Below, piece by piece: positions 24,921-33,184 of a DNA stretch of 33,731 bases (the stretch's first letter is position 1; each line of letters begins with the position of its first letter). The notes beneath the pieces are model-generated. The model saw nothing but the letters and a program-made list of their open reading frames with translations. It was not told the origin of the DNA and did no database searches. Source of the stretch: a virus; the IMG/VR virus record IMGVR_UViG_3300021197_001989, positions 1 through 33,731 of that record; one strand, given 5' to 3'. The position numbers were made by a program, and so were the translations under genes.

Positions 24921-25880
24921 ATGACCAAAAGACTAATGGTAGTTGACGCTTTAAATGCATATTTTAGAGCATATATCGTAGACCCCAGCCTATCCGAGAA
25001 TGGCCAGCCAATTGGCGGATATAAGGGATTTGTTAAGATCCTGCAGAAGCTCTGCCGAGAGATGAGACCAGACGAAATCTTAATTGCTTGGGACGGAGCA
25101 GGCGGATCACAAAAGAGAAGGGCAACCAACAAGAATTATAAAGAGGGTCGTAAACCTATTCGTTTAAATCGGGCTGTCCGAACATTAACTGAAGATCAGG
25201 AAATGCAAAACAAAGTCTGGCAACAGAGTCGCTTGATGGAAATGCTAAATGAAATGCCTTTCATCCAGATTGTTAGTGACGGCATCGAGGCAGATGATGT
25301 GATTTCTTATGCCGTCCAGAATCACAAATATAAAGGATGGCAAAAAATTATTGTATCCAGTGATAAGGATTTCTTTCAGCTATGCGATGAAGAGACGGTT
25401 CTATATCGCCCTATTCAAAAATTATTTGTTAATAAGCCTAGAATCTTGGAAGAGCACGGTATACACCCGACAAACTTCGCCATGGCAAGGGCTATAGCTG
25501 GAGACAAGTCCGACAATTTAGAAGGTGTCCGAGGCGTTGGATTGAAGACTATTGCAAAGAAGATGCCCTTTTTCGCGAAAGAAGAGTCTGTTACCTTTGA
25601 TGAGCTTTATGAATACTGCGAAAATGATAACACAGGACTTAAAGCATTCTCGTCTATATTAGAAAACAGAAGCAGGATTCAGGACAACTACAAGATAATG
25701 CAATTGTATTCCCCGGCAATGTCTATTCAGACAAAGAATAAAATACAGTATGCACTAGACAACTTCGAACCTCATTTCAACAAGACGGAAGTAATCAAGA
25801 GAATGAAGGAAGACGGATTCGGGGAATGGAACACATCAGATATATTTGCCATTTGTAAAAGAATTTCAAGTAAAGCTTGA
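24921..25880 (+). CDS. 5'-3' exonuclease / RNase H of the FEN (PIN) family
   Basis: 319 residues, close to T4 RNase H (305). Acidic metal-binding positions occur in the usual order: VVDAL near residue 9, IAWDG near residue 58, IEADDVI, VSSDKDFF and GDKSDN. A helix-hairpin-helix VRGVGLKTIAKK follows. The conserved arginine/lysine segment KRRATNKNYKEGRK is also present. The enzyme removes RNA primers and flaps during lagging-strand synthesis, a function missing from the short family-A polymerase at 18027. It starts 2 nt after the J-domain gene stop codon. The promoter for the helicase lies across its end. Confidence 0.9.
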   Translation: MTKRLMVVDALNAYFRAYIVDPSLSENGQPIGGYKGFVKILQKLCREMRPDEILIAWDGAGGSQKRRATNKNYKEGRKPIRLNRAVRTLTEDQEMQNKVWQQSRLMEMLNEMPFIQIVSDGIEADDVISYAVQNHKYKGWQKIIVSSDKDFFQLCDEETVLYRPIQKLFVNKPRILEEHGIHPTNFAMARAIAGDKSDNLEGVRGVGLKTIAKKMPFFAKEESVTFDELYEYCENDNTGLKAFSSILENRSRIQDNYKIMQLYSPAMSIQTKNKIQYALDNFEPHFNKTEVIKRMKEDGFGEWNTSDIFAICKRISSKA

Positions 25881-25905
25881 CAGAATGTTCTTATCATGAT
25901 ATATT
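25877..25905 (+). promoter_or_regulatory. Extended -10 promoter for the helicase gene
   Basis: TTGACA (25877-25882), 17-bp spacer, TGA plus TATATT (25900-25905), immediately after the nuclease stop codon and 20 nt before the helicase ATG, with the SD CGGAGG in between. Confidence 0.75.
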
Positions 25906-25925
25906 AAAAGACATCGGAGGAATAA

Positions 25926-27281
25926 ATGTCAAATGAAAACTTTAGCCGTTATGGTAAAGATTTTCAAGAAAGCTTATGTCATTTAGTTTTAGTAGATCGT
26001 CCCTTTGCTGATCAAATTTTTGAGGTATTGGACGTAAATTTCTTAGAACTAAAGTATTTGCAAGTCTTTGTAAAAAGGATAATGTCTTATAGGGACAAGT
26101 ATCCGGAACATCCATCGGAAGATAGGATGAAAATAATTGTCAGATCAGAGCTTTCTGATGAACTAGAGGCGGTACAAAAGCAGGTTAGGGATTTCTTCGC
26201 AAGGATTTATAGAAATGAAGTCGAAGGTTCAGATTATATAAAGTCAACATCTTTGGACTTTTGTAGAAAGCAGAACTTAAAAAAGGCTATGCTAAAATCA
26301 GTAAAGTTGTTAGAGAACCATTCTTTTGATGAGATCTCGAATGTAATTAATCAGGCGATTGTTTTGGGGTCAGATTCAAACTTTGGCCACGACTATATCA
26401 AAGACTTTGAACAGAGATTTATGTTTAAATCCAGAGATCCAGTTGCAACTGGCTGGCCGCAGATAGATAAGATAACCAAGCAGGGTTTAGGAAATGGAGA
26501 GCTGGGTGTCGTCATTGCGCCTACCGGCGCAGGAAAGAGTATGGCCCTTGTCCACCTTGGGGCGCAAGCTTTGATTGCAGGTAAGAATGTCATTTATTAT
26601 ACTCTTGAACTTTCTGATACCGTCGTGGGTTCTCGTTTTGATAGTTGCATAACCAATGTCCCTCTGGACTCTCTAAACTCCTTCAAGGAAGAGATCCATG
26701 AAAAGATCCAAGAACTTGAAGGTAAACTTATTGTTAAAGAGCATCCAACCAAGTCAGCATCCCCAGTAACACTAAAGAATCACTTAGAAAAAGTCATTAA
26801 TCGCGGATTTAAACCCGATGTTATTATTGTGGACTATGCCGATCTTTTGAGACCAACTTCAGGATTAAGGGAGAAAAGACATGAATTGGAGACTATTTAT
26901 GAACAGCTTCGCGGCTTGGCGCAAGAATTTAATTGCTGTCTATGGACTGCAAGCCAGACAAATCGTTCTGGATTAAACGCAGAAGTTATTACAATGGAAT
27001 CTATTTCGGAGGCTTTCAATAAATGTTTTGTAGCAGATTTTATATTTTCAATATCCAGAACAGCAGAGGACAAATTAGCTAGCACAGGGAGAATTTTTGT
27101 AGCAAAAAATAGAAACGGACAAGATGGTTTGATATTTCCTATATATATGAGCACCAAGAATATCACTATTAAGGTGTTGGAATCAACCGGAGAGACTATT
27201 GGTGAAGTACAGAAGGATGCCAAAAAGAGACAAGATGCTAAGTTAAGAGAAAAATACGATAAATTTAAGAAAAATAAATAG
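25926..27281 (+). CDS. Replicative DNA helicase (DnaB / T4 gp41-like)
   Basis: 451 residues (T4 gp41 is 475). The N-terminal domain (1-160) is helical. The RecA-like motor has Walker A APTGAGKS (198-205), IYYTLELSD, Walker B IIVDYADLLRP, and LWTASQTNRSG, the DnaB motif H3 glutamine strand. A late FSISRTAEDKL and FVAKNRNGQDG match the arginine-finger region. It would unwind the fork as a hexamer. No primase gene is visible in the window. The gene has its own promoter and strong SD and ends in a lysine-rich tail. Confidence 0.9.
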   Translation: MSNENFSRYGKDFQESLCHLVLVDRPFADQIFEVLDVNFLELKYLQVFVKRIMSYRDKYPEHPSEDRMKIIVRSELSDELEAVQKQVRDFFARIYRNEVEGSDYIKSTSLDFCRKQNLKKAMLKSVKLLENHSFDEISNVINQAIVLGSDSNFGHDYIKDFEQRFMFKSRDPVATGWPQIDKITKQGLGNGELGVVIAPTGAGKSMALVHLGAQALIAGKNVIYYTLELSDTVVGSRFDSCITNVPLDSLNSFKEEIHEKIQELEGKLIVKEHPTKSASPVTLKNHLEKVINRGFKPDVIIVDYADLLRPTSGLREKRHELETIYEQLRGLAQEFNCCLWTASQTNRSGLNAEVITMESISEAFNKCFVADFIFSISRTAEDKLASTGRIFVAKNRNGQDGLIFPIYMSTKNITIKVLESTGETIGEVQKDAKKRQDAKLREKYDKFKKNK

Positions 27282-27295
27282 GGGGAAAATAAATA

Positions 27296-29539
27296 ATGTC
27301 ATTAAACACACTGCAAGAATATACAAGAATCGCAAAATACGCAAAGTATTTGCCAGAAGAAAACCGAAGGGAAACTTGGAACGAACAAGTTGATAGAGTA
27401 TTCGATATGCATATGGAGTACTTTGAGGACTACCCGGATGTAGTACCTCATATTGAATTTGCAAAGGCTGCCGTTCTAAAGAAGGACATTTTAGGTTCGC
27501 AAAGAATTTTGCAGTTTGGGGGTACTCCTATCTTCAAGCACAACGCAAGGGTTTACAATTGCGGATTTGGTCACATCAACCGCCCACGAGCATTTCAAGA
27601 GCTTATGTATCTTCTTTTGTGCGGCTGCGGCATTGGCTTTTCGGTGCAGAAGCACCATGTTTCACAACTCCCTCCAGCTACAAAGCGGGGAGAAATTATT
27701 GAAAAGACCTATCTAGTACCAGATACTATTGAGGGGTGGGCTGATGCTATTGGTGTTCTTATTGCAAGCTATATGGGTGGAATCTCAGAATTTGATGAGT
27801 ATATCGGCGAAAAGGTGGTCTTTGATTACTCGAATATCCGCCCTGCAGGTGCTCCCCTATCTTCAGGTGCTAAAGCTCCCGGTCCAGATGGTCTTCGCCG
27901 TTCTATTGATAAAATTGAGGAGATATTTGAGAAGAGTCTTTCAAAAACTCGTACAGTAAAGATGCGCCCACTTGATGTTTACGATATCATTATGCACGCC
28001 GCTGATGCAGTTATTTCTGGCGGTGTTCGTCGATCTGCAACAATCGCCCTTTTCTCTCCAGAAGATGAAGAGATGGCAACTGCCAAGACTGGCAATTGGT
28101 TTATTGAAAATCCACAGCGTGGCAGATCAAACAATAGTGCTTTACTTGTTCGAGATGAAACTTCAAAAGAAACATTCAATAAACTGATGTCTTGTGTGAA
28201 AGAATACGGAGAACCCGGCTTTGTATGGGCAGAGAGTACGGAAATGGGCTTCAACCCATGCGTAGAAATTGGCCTGTACCCTGTTGATGTAGAGACTGGA
28301 AAGTCTGGTTGGCAGTTCTGCAATCTTGCTGAAATCAATGGAAAGAGAGCGAACACAGAAGAAAAGTTTTATCAAGCATGTAAAGCAGCTGCCATTGTTG
28401 GCACACTTCAGGCTGCTTATACTAGCTTTCCTTACGTTGGGGAAACTACAGAGAGAATCACAAGGCGAGAAGCTCTATTGGGTGTGTCAATTACTGGAAT
28501 GATGGACAATCCTGATGTTCTTTTTGACCCACAAATTCAGCGTAATGGGGCAAAGATCGTGAAAGATATGAATAAAGAGATTGCTCAAATCATTGGCATC
28601 AATCCAGCCGCCAGAACCACATGTGTTAAACCAGCCGGTTCAACTAGCTGCATACTTGGCACAGCAAGCGGTATTCATCCTCATCACGCCAAGCGTTACT
28701 TCCGCCGCGTCCAAGCAAACGTTCAAGAGAATCCCGTTCAGCATTTTAAAAAGATTAACCCTCGCGCAGTTGAGACTTCTGTTTGGGATCCCAATGGGGT
28801 GACCGAGGTCATCACCTTCCTTTGTGAAGTTCCAGTAGGGGCAAAGACAAAGAATCAAATTGATGCATCAAAATTGCTAGAAAGTGTTAAGCTAACACAG
28901 CAGAATTGGGTTCGTTACGGAACAAACAAAGAGCTTTGTACACAACCATGGTTGAGTCATAATGTCTCAAACACTATTCATGTCCGACAAGATGAATGGA
29001 ATCCAATTGAGGATTACATTTATAACAATAGGAAATATTTTGCTGGCATCGCCTTGATTCCAAACTCTGGAGATAAAGATTACCCACAGGCTCCATTTTG
29101 TGCAGTACCTTATGGAGTAGACATTTATCGTGAATATGGCGATGGTTCTTTCTTTGCTTCTGGTATTATCGAAAAGGGCCTAGAAGCATTCGGCAACAAC
29201 CTCTGGGCTGCGTGTGATTGCCTTCTGGGTGTCGGTGAGCCTATTGAACAGGCAAATTGGATTAAGCGTGAGTGGATTACTGCTGCAATCAAATTTGCTG
29301 ATAGTCACTTCAGTGGCGAAGTTCGAACGATGACTTATTGCCTCAAAGATGTATACAACCTTAAGATGTGGGAAAAGTTAAGTAAAGAATACAAGGATGT
29401 GGATTGGAAGGAGATGAGCGAACAAGAAGATAACATTGATTTCGGACAGGAGTCTGCTTGTGCCGGTGGCGCATGTGAGATGCCAGAAGAATATTTAGAA
29501 GCACTAAGAAGCACAACTATAAATGTGGAGGAAAGATGA
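27296..29539 (+). CDS. nrdJ: Adenosylcobalamin-dependent class II ribonucleotide reductase, monomeric type
   Basis: 747 residues, near the 739 of the Lactobacillus RTPR. It reduces ribonucleotides to deoxyribonucleotides for phage DNA synthesis, using B12 instead of oxygen or a metal radical subunit. The active-site triad appears as N320, C322, E324 (FNPCVEIGLYPVD). Redox cysteines are C89 (VYNCGFG) and probably C342 (QFCNLAEING). A C-terminal CAGGAC pair re-reduces the site, as in RTPR. The substrate or effector region includes RRSATIALFSPED. GGGGGAAAA precedes the ATG. It overlaps the next gene by 4 nt (ATGA). Arginine codons are mostly CGN. Confidence 0.92.
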   Translation: MSLNTLQEYTRIAKYAKYLPEENRRETWNEQVDRVFDMHMEYFEDYPDVVPHIEFAKAAVLKKDILGSQRILQFGGTPIFKHNARVYNCGFGHINRPRAFQELMYLLLCGCGIGFSVQKHHVSQLPPATKRGEIIEKTYLVPDTIEGWADAIGVLIASYMGGISEFDEYIGEKVVFDYSNIRPAGAPLSSGAKAPGPDGLRRSIDKIEEIFEKSLSKTRTVKMRPLDVYDIIMHAADAVISGGVRRSATIALFSPEDEEMATAKTGNWFIENPQRGRSNNSALLVRDETSKETFNKLMSCVKEYGEPGFVWAESTEMGFNPCVEIGLYPVDVETGKSGWQFCNLAEINGKRANTEEKFYQACKAAAIVGTLQAAYTSFPYVGETTERITRREALLGVSITGMMDNPDVLFDPQIQRNGAKIVKDMNKEIAQIIGINPAARTTCVKPAGSTSCILGTASGIHPHHAKRYFRRVQANVQENPVQHFKKINPRAVETSVWDPNGVTEVITFLCEVPVGAKTKNQIDASKLLESVKLTQQNWVRYGTNKELCTQPWLSHNVSNTIHVRQDEWNPIEDYIYNNRKYFAGIALIPNSGDKDYPQAPFCAVPYGVDIYREYGDGSFFASGIIEKGLEAFGNNLWAACDCLLGVGEPIEQANWIKREWITAAIKFADSHFSGEVRTMTYCLKDVYNLKMWEKLSKEYKDVDWKEMSEQEDNIDFGQESACAGGACEMPEEYLEALRSTTINVEER

Positions 29540-29805
29540 GTTTTACACCGTGTAATCGTTATATATTAGTAAACAGACAACCAAGCCAAGAAGAGGAAAT
29601 GTTAATTGCATTGCCGGAAGGGACTTTTCAAACGGAGAATCGTTTTGAAAGGGTATCCATCGAGGGGATTTCTTCAGAAGTCCGACCTCCTTTGGCAGTA
29701 GGAAAAGATGTGGTAGTTTTGAGCCACATGATCGAAGAAGTGGATTTTGGGAATGGGCCAGTCTATTTAGTATTGGAAAATCATGTCCTTGGAATCGTGG
29801 AGTAA
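29536..29805 (+). CDS. GroES / T4 gp31-like cochaperonin
   Basis: 89 residues, a GroES-like length. The layout matches the family: an N-terminal CNRYILVNRQP strand, ALPEGTFQTENR near the mobile loop, a VSIEGIS strand, a VGKDVVVLSHMIEEVDF hairpin and the final strand YLVLENHVLGIVE. Identity to any particular GroES is low, as is usual for phage gp31. T4 gp31 replaces GroES on host GroEL to fold the capsid protein, and the same job is plausible here. It is translationally coupled to nrdJ (ATGA), with SD GGAGG. The call rests on pattern and length. Confidence 0.6.
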   Translation: MSFTPCNRYILVNRQPSQEEEMLIALPEGTFQTENRFERVSIEGISSEVRPPLAVGKDVVVLSHMIEEVDFGNGPVYLVLENHVLGIVE

Positions 29806-29808
29806 CAA

Positions 29809-29964
29809 ATGCAAATCAATGAGCAATTCATTAACTTGCTGAAGCAATTGATTAAAGAGACCATTAGGGAAAGGGAGGTTCTTCTTGAGTCTCCTGTCCC
29901 TACTCAATCAGAAGTTTTGGTAGAGAGTAAAGTAAATAAGCTTTTAAAAAACATTAAGAAGTAG
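29809..29964 (+). CDS. 51-residue protein with an amphipathic LIKETIRE helix
   Basis: ATG 29809, stop TAG 29962-29964, 51 residues. It begins 3 nt after the GroES-like stop, with GGAG overlapping that stop region as a weak ribosome binding site. The N-terminal half is an amphipathic helix (INEQFINLLKQLIKETIRER). The C-terminal half has EVLVESKVNKLLKNIKK. The helix resembles the N-terminus of the 31063 protein (IRNIIKEETAQALSE). Function is unknown. Confidence 0.6.
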   Translation: MQINEQFINLLKQLIKETIREREVLLESPVPTQSEVLVESKVNKLLKNIKK

Positions 29965-29987
29965 GTTAGTTCTACAAAAGAGGGATT

Positions 29988-30857
29988 TTGAGGCTAGATA
30001 AGCATACATATGAGTATGACACCATTGTAATTGGAGGTGATCTAAATGCTAAAATCTATGCTTATTATACTAAGTGTCCTTGTATTTATGGAGGCGATGC
30101 TGCTCCCTTTAGGTTTGATATGCTTGAAAAAGGAATGCCCTTATTCAAGACGACAAACATGCTTCAGACGTTCGAGAAAATAAATTTCATACTTGGACTG
30201 TCCGGACAACTCCCTATGGGAAATAAAGTTTCATCCATAAACATAAGAGACAATCTTCTTAAAGCGACTACTAAAGATTCTCGACTTGCAAAATTTGAGT
30301 TCAATAAGCTAATAATCTTTGACGACAAAGATGTGTATGGATTGCCTTTAATAAAGGAAAAGAAAGTTGGAAAATCACGAGTTCTGGACTGGTTTAATGT
30401 GCGCTCTGGCATGGAGCATGATCATGATTTGTTTGCGACCCAAGACGATTTCGTCAGAGGGGTTATCTTTTATCCCTCCGACAGATTCGGAAATCAAGCG
30501 TCAGGAAGAGTTAGAAAGGATTTGGTCGCGACATCGTACCTAGAAGAAGAGCAGGTAAAAGACTTTGAGTATTCTGATACAATGGCTAGATTCAAAATAT
30601 TGCAGATGATGAAGGATGCTGGAATCAAGGGTGCTCGTAATGGTCGCGACATGAACAACCCAGAGACTTATCGGTACTACTCTCCGAAGATTGAAGCAAC
30701 TCAAAGAGAAATAATACCAGATGTAACCAATTATTATGAAGAAGACGAAAGGTTCGAGTTTCGTTATGACACAGCCGATGAATTAATCAAACAATTCAGT
30801 GAAGAGCCTGACAGCTATGCCTCAAAATTATTAAACTTATTAACCAAAACAAACTAA
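29988..30857 (+). CDS. Protein of unknown function with a possible Rossmann-like N-terminus
   Basis: 289 residues from a TTG start at 29988, chosen for the AGAGGG at 29979-29984. The first ATG in frame is far inside the conserved-looking start. Residues 8-20, YDTIVIGGDLNAK, form a hydrophobic strand followed by a glycine turn, like a dinucleotide-binding fold but without a full GxGxxG. A cysteine pair KCPCIYGG follows. The middle has FIDDKD-like acidic turns and LDWFNVRSGMEHDHDLF, and the end is charged helix. It may be an enzyme, but I do not recognise it. Confidence 0.6.
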   Translation: MRLDKHTYEYDTIVIGGDLNAKIYAYYTKCPCIYGGDAAPFRFDMLEKGMPLFKTTNMLQTFEKINFILGLSGQLPMGNKVSSINIRDNLLKATTKDSRLAKFEFNKLIIFDDKDVYGLPLIKEKKVGKSRVLDWFNVRSGMEHDHDLFATQDDFVRGVIFYPSDRFGNQASGRVRKDLVATSYLEEEQVKDFEYSDTMARFKILQMMKDAGIKGARNGRDMNNPETYRYYSPKIEATQREIIPDVTNYYEEDERFEFRYDTADELIKQFSEEPDSYASKLLNLLTKTN

Positions 30858-30868
30858 TTATATAAGTT

Positions 30869-31066
30869 ATGGGACACTTAAAAGACGTTAACGAAACTTA
30901 CTTAACTCATTGCCGACATGCCTTGGCTTTGAGTTCTCGCCTTTTCCTGTCATCTATAGGGCAAGCACTACACGCTTTTGTTCCAGATGCACACCCACCA
31001 CTCGGTTCTGATGTGAGATCTCTTATTTCATTTCTGGAATCAAAATTACCGGAGAATAGAAAATGA
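30869..31066 (+). CDS. Small DUF6356-like protein
   Basis: 65 residues from ATG 30869. It resembles the DUF6356 pattern: YLTHCRHALALSSRLFLSSI, then GQALHAFVPDAHP, then SLISFLESKLPEN. In such proteins a hydrophobic helix is followed by a His-Ala-Phe/Leu-(V)P turn. The helix (ALALSSRLFLSSIGQAL) could insert in or lie on a membrane. Function is unknown. There is no clear SD, and the 3' end overlaps the next gene by 4 nt (ATGA). Confidence 0.6.
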   Translation: MGHLKDVNETYLTHCRHALALSSRLFLSSIGQALHAFVPDAHPPLGSDVRSLISFLESKLPENRK

Positions 31067-31365
31067 AAATCACCAAAACACAAATTAGAAATATTATCAA
31101 AGAAGAGACTGCACAGGCGTTAAGCGAGATGTATGTTCAGCCAGTCGAGGGTAAAAGAACTCCCGATGAAGCTGAAGTCCTTATTACCGGATACGGCGGG
31201 TTGACAATTGAACAGATTAGAAGTAAATTATTGGGTATGTTACAGGAAGCAGCACAAGATGATTCTTTGGCTACCTTTAATTCCCTTGTTAGAAATGGAG
31301 TCATGATGCGCTTTTACAAGACATTGGTGGAGCATAATGCATTATCCCCAGACGGGAGTCCTTGA
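31063..31365 (+). CDS. Small protein with an IIKEE-type N-terminal helix
   Basis: 100 residues, ATGA overlap with the previous gene. It starts MKITKTQIRNIIKEETAQAL. Short N-terminal helices of this form (I/L-K-Q/N-I-I-K-E-E) recur on otherwise unrelated small proteins of aquatic phages, as I remember them. The rest is helical (LTIEQIRSKLLGMLQEAAQD). A role in binding to a common virion or replication partner is possible but unproven. Confidence 0.65.
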   Translation: MKITKTQIRNIIKEETAQALSEMYVQPVEGKRTPDEAEVLITGYGGLTIEQIRSKLLGMLQEAAQDDSLATFNSLVRNGVMMRFYKTLVEHNALSPDGSP

Positions 31366-31368
31366 ACA

Positions 31369-32001
31369 ATGAAGCTCCTACTTGAAAATTGGCGAGAGTA
31401 TGTTAAAGAGGAAGAGGAAGTCAGCGAGGGAATCATGGACTTCTTCAAGAGCGATTCCACGGCACCTTCAAATACAGACATGTCTCCCGAAGAAAGGGAA
31501 TTTCATAAACAAGAAGCCTTGTTTAATTCTAAAGACTGGCACGAAGCATTTGACGTATATAATCATTACCAGATCCTCATGTACGGCGGCGCATATAATC
31601 GCAGCAAGCGCATCGACCCACATAGGATGAGATTGTCGAGAAAGGCATGGACCAAGCTGACACCGATGGGTAGAAGGAAACGACTGCGAGAACTCGCCGC
31701 GTTTCACGACAACGTTCTTCGTCCGACAGCAGATAAGATATTTGGCTTCGCTGCTGAACTAGAGTCGGGTGATTTTGTGGATGCCACCAGTAGATACAAG
31801 GTCTGGTCAGGTGATATCAGCCCTTCAAGAATCCGAAAAAAAATACCAAACTGGGCTAAATCGTTCAGGTCAGCACTTAAGGTACTCAAAAGGTTTTATG
31901 AAAACGAAGCTCCCAAACTCGGCCTCGACGAATGGTCTCCGCAACCCGGACTAGAAGACATCAAAGATTTTATGGATTTAGCAAGCATACAAGAGGAATA
32001 G
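31369..32001 (+). CDS. Unknown helical protein with an ENWREYV N-terminus
   Basis: 210 residues from ATG 31369, 3 nt after the previous stop. It starts MKLLLENWREYVKEEEEVSE, another recurrent N-terminal element of phage proteins in this kind of genome. The middle carries DWHEAFDVYNHYQILMYGG and a basic stretch (RKAWTKLTPMGRRKRLRELA) that could bind nucleic acid. The end is acidic. No family was recognised. Confidence 0.65.
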   Translation: MKLLLENWREYVKEEEEVSEGIMDFFKSDSTAPSNTDMSPEEREFHKQEALFNSKDWHEAFDVYNHYQILMYGGAYNRSKRIDPHRMRLSRKAWTKLTPMGRRKRLRELAAFHDNVLRPTADKIFGFAAELESGDFVDATSRYKVWSGDISPSRIRKKIPNWAKSFRSALKVLKRFYENEAPKLGLDEWSPQPGLEDIKDFMDLASIQEE

Positions 32002-32883
32002 TTGAGTTCTTTTCACTTAGCAGGAATTGTTCCTGTAGCGGGACAGCCCCTTGATTTTAAAATGGACTGGCATGATTCACTAATGCCAATCGCGCCAGAT
32101 TACCTCGCAGTAGAGCGAGCAGTCTTTGAGTGTGCTTGGGCCGGATGCGAAACAATTTGGATTGTAGCCAACGATGATATGACACCGCTTATCAGACACA
32201 GGCTGGGTGAGTGGGTACAGGATCCTGTTTGGATTGGCCGCAGCATGGACCGCTACCCCTCCGAGAGCAGGAAGAAAATACCTATCTTCTATGTACCCTT
32301 AAGAGCCAAAGACGTAGGCAAGAGAGATTGTCTAGCTTGGTCTGTATTGCACGGAGCAGTCACAGCTTTTGAAGTATCAGCAAGATTAAGCAAGTGGGTG
32401 ATACCAAAAAGAAACTATGTGGCGTTCCCTTACGGAGTTTATGATCCAGAGATAATCCGAGAGCATAGAAAAACAATTTCAAGCAACAATTCATTTATGT
32501 TGTCGTACAACGGCAAGACAGTGCAAGATGGCGAGTATCTTGGGTTCACCTTCGACAAAGACGACTTCGTTAACTGTCGCAGAGAAATAAGAAAGGGCAC
32601 AGGAGAATACAATTCAAAGGTTATGGAAGACGGCATATTCCCAAGGGAGAAACTGCCAAAAGAAGAAAGATGGTCTGCACGTTATTTTTCTCTTGACAAA
32701 ATCTTTAAACCTGTTATAATATATAAAGAAAACAAAGTTGAAGTCCCTTGGTATTACAACGTAGATTCTTGGGATGGGTATTGCAATTACTTGGGGTCAG
32801 AAGAAAGGAAGCAAGTTGAAAGACCTCACCCAATATTTATGAAGTATCACGAATGGAATGAAATAGGAGTCGATGATGAGTGA
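32002..32883 (+). CDS. Nucleotidyltransferase-like (GT-A fold) protein
   Basis: 293 residues from TTG 32002, immediately after the previous stop, with AGAGGAA as ribosome binding site. Residues 6-65 (GIVPVAGQPLDF, then LMPIAPDYLAVERAVFECAW, then ETIWIVANDDM) follow the sugar-nucleotidyltransferase layout of strand, glycine turn, substrate loop, helix and second strand. The usual GxGTR signature is degenerate (AGQPLDF) and the K of PK.L.P is replaced by D, so catalysis is uncertain. It might modify a nucleotide, sugar or DNA base, or be a binding relative. A consensus promoter lies inside its 3' end. Confidence 0.5.
   Translation: MSSFHLAGIVPVAGQPLDFKMDWHDSLMPIAPDYLAVERAVFECAWAGCETIWIVANDDMTPLIRHRLGEWVQDPVWIGRSMDRYPSESRKKIPIFYVPLRAKDVGKRDCLAWSVLHGAVTAFEVSARLSKWVIPKRNYVAFPYGVYDPEIIREHRKTISSNNSFMLSYNGKTVQDGEYLGFTFDKDDFVNCRREIRKGTGEYNSKVMEDGIFPREKLPKEERWSARYFSLDKIFKPVIIYKENKVEVPWYYNVDSWDGYCNYLGSEERKQVERPHPIFMKYHEWNEIGVDDE
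32693..32720 (+). promoter_or_regulatory. Consensus extended -10 promoter within the nucleotidyltransferase-like gene
   Basis: TTGACA (32693-32698), 16-bp spacer, TGT plus TATAAT (32715-32720). It would transcribe the small gene at 32873 and the DnaE gene. Confidence 0.65.
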
Positions 32884-33160
32884 CAAGACAAGAGCAGAAC
32901 TAAACAAAATGACAAAAAAGAATCTATTGTTACATATTGAGAATATGCAGCTGATGCTTGAAAACGATCATCTTGAGACACAGAAAGAAAATAGGGAGAT
33001 GAGAGACATTCTTTCAAGCATTTCTGATCCAGATATTAGCAAGATTCAGAAAGGTGCAGGAGTTTTGCGATATGAAGTATCTCGACACGATTTCGAATCA
33101 TCAGAAGATAAGAAAAAAATGATAAAAATGGTTGACAACTTCATTAGTTCTGTGCTATAA
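32873..33160 (+). CDS. Small coiled-coil protein of unknown function
   Basis: 95 residues. Two ATGs stand in tandem (32873 and 32876) and overlap the end of the preceding gene. AGGAG at 32864-32868 is the ribosome binding site and fits either start. The first ~45 residues are a likely coiled coil (LLLHIENMQLMLENDHLETQ, then KENREMRDIL). The rest is a charged helix (KKKMIKMVDNFISSVL). It may be a partner or accessory of the adjacent polymerase, by location only. The dnaE promoter overlaps its 3' end. Confidence 0.65.
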   Translation: MMSDKTRAELNKMTKKNLLLHIENMQLMLENDHLETQKENREMRDILSSISDPDISKIQKGAGVLRYEVSRHDFESSEDKKKMIKMVDNFISSVL

Positions 33161-33161
33161 T
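33132..33161 (+). promoter_or_regulatory. Consensus extended -10 promoter for dnaE
   Basis: TTGACA (33132-33137), 18-bp spacer, TGC plus TATAAT (33156-33161), 24 nt before ATG 33185 with SD GGAGG (33173-33177) between. Both boxes match the sigma70 consensus exactly. Confidence 0.75.
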
Positions 33162-33184
33162 TCTAATTATTCGGAGGTTTTAGA

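Noticed and set aside
31197-31225. TTGACA followed by TAAATT 17 bp later in the 31063 gene
   Set aside because: The -10 matches only four of six bases, there is no TG extension, and it sits mid-gene with the next start well downstream.
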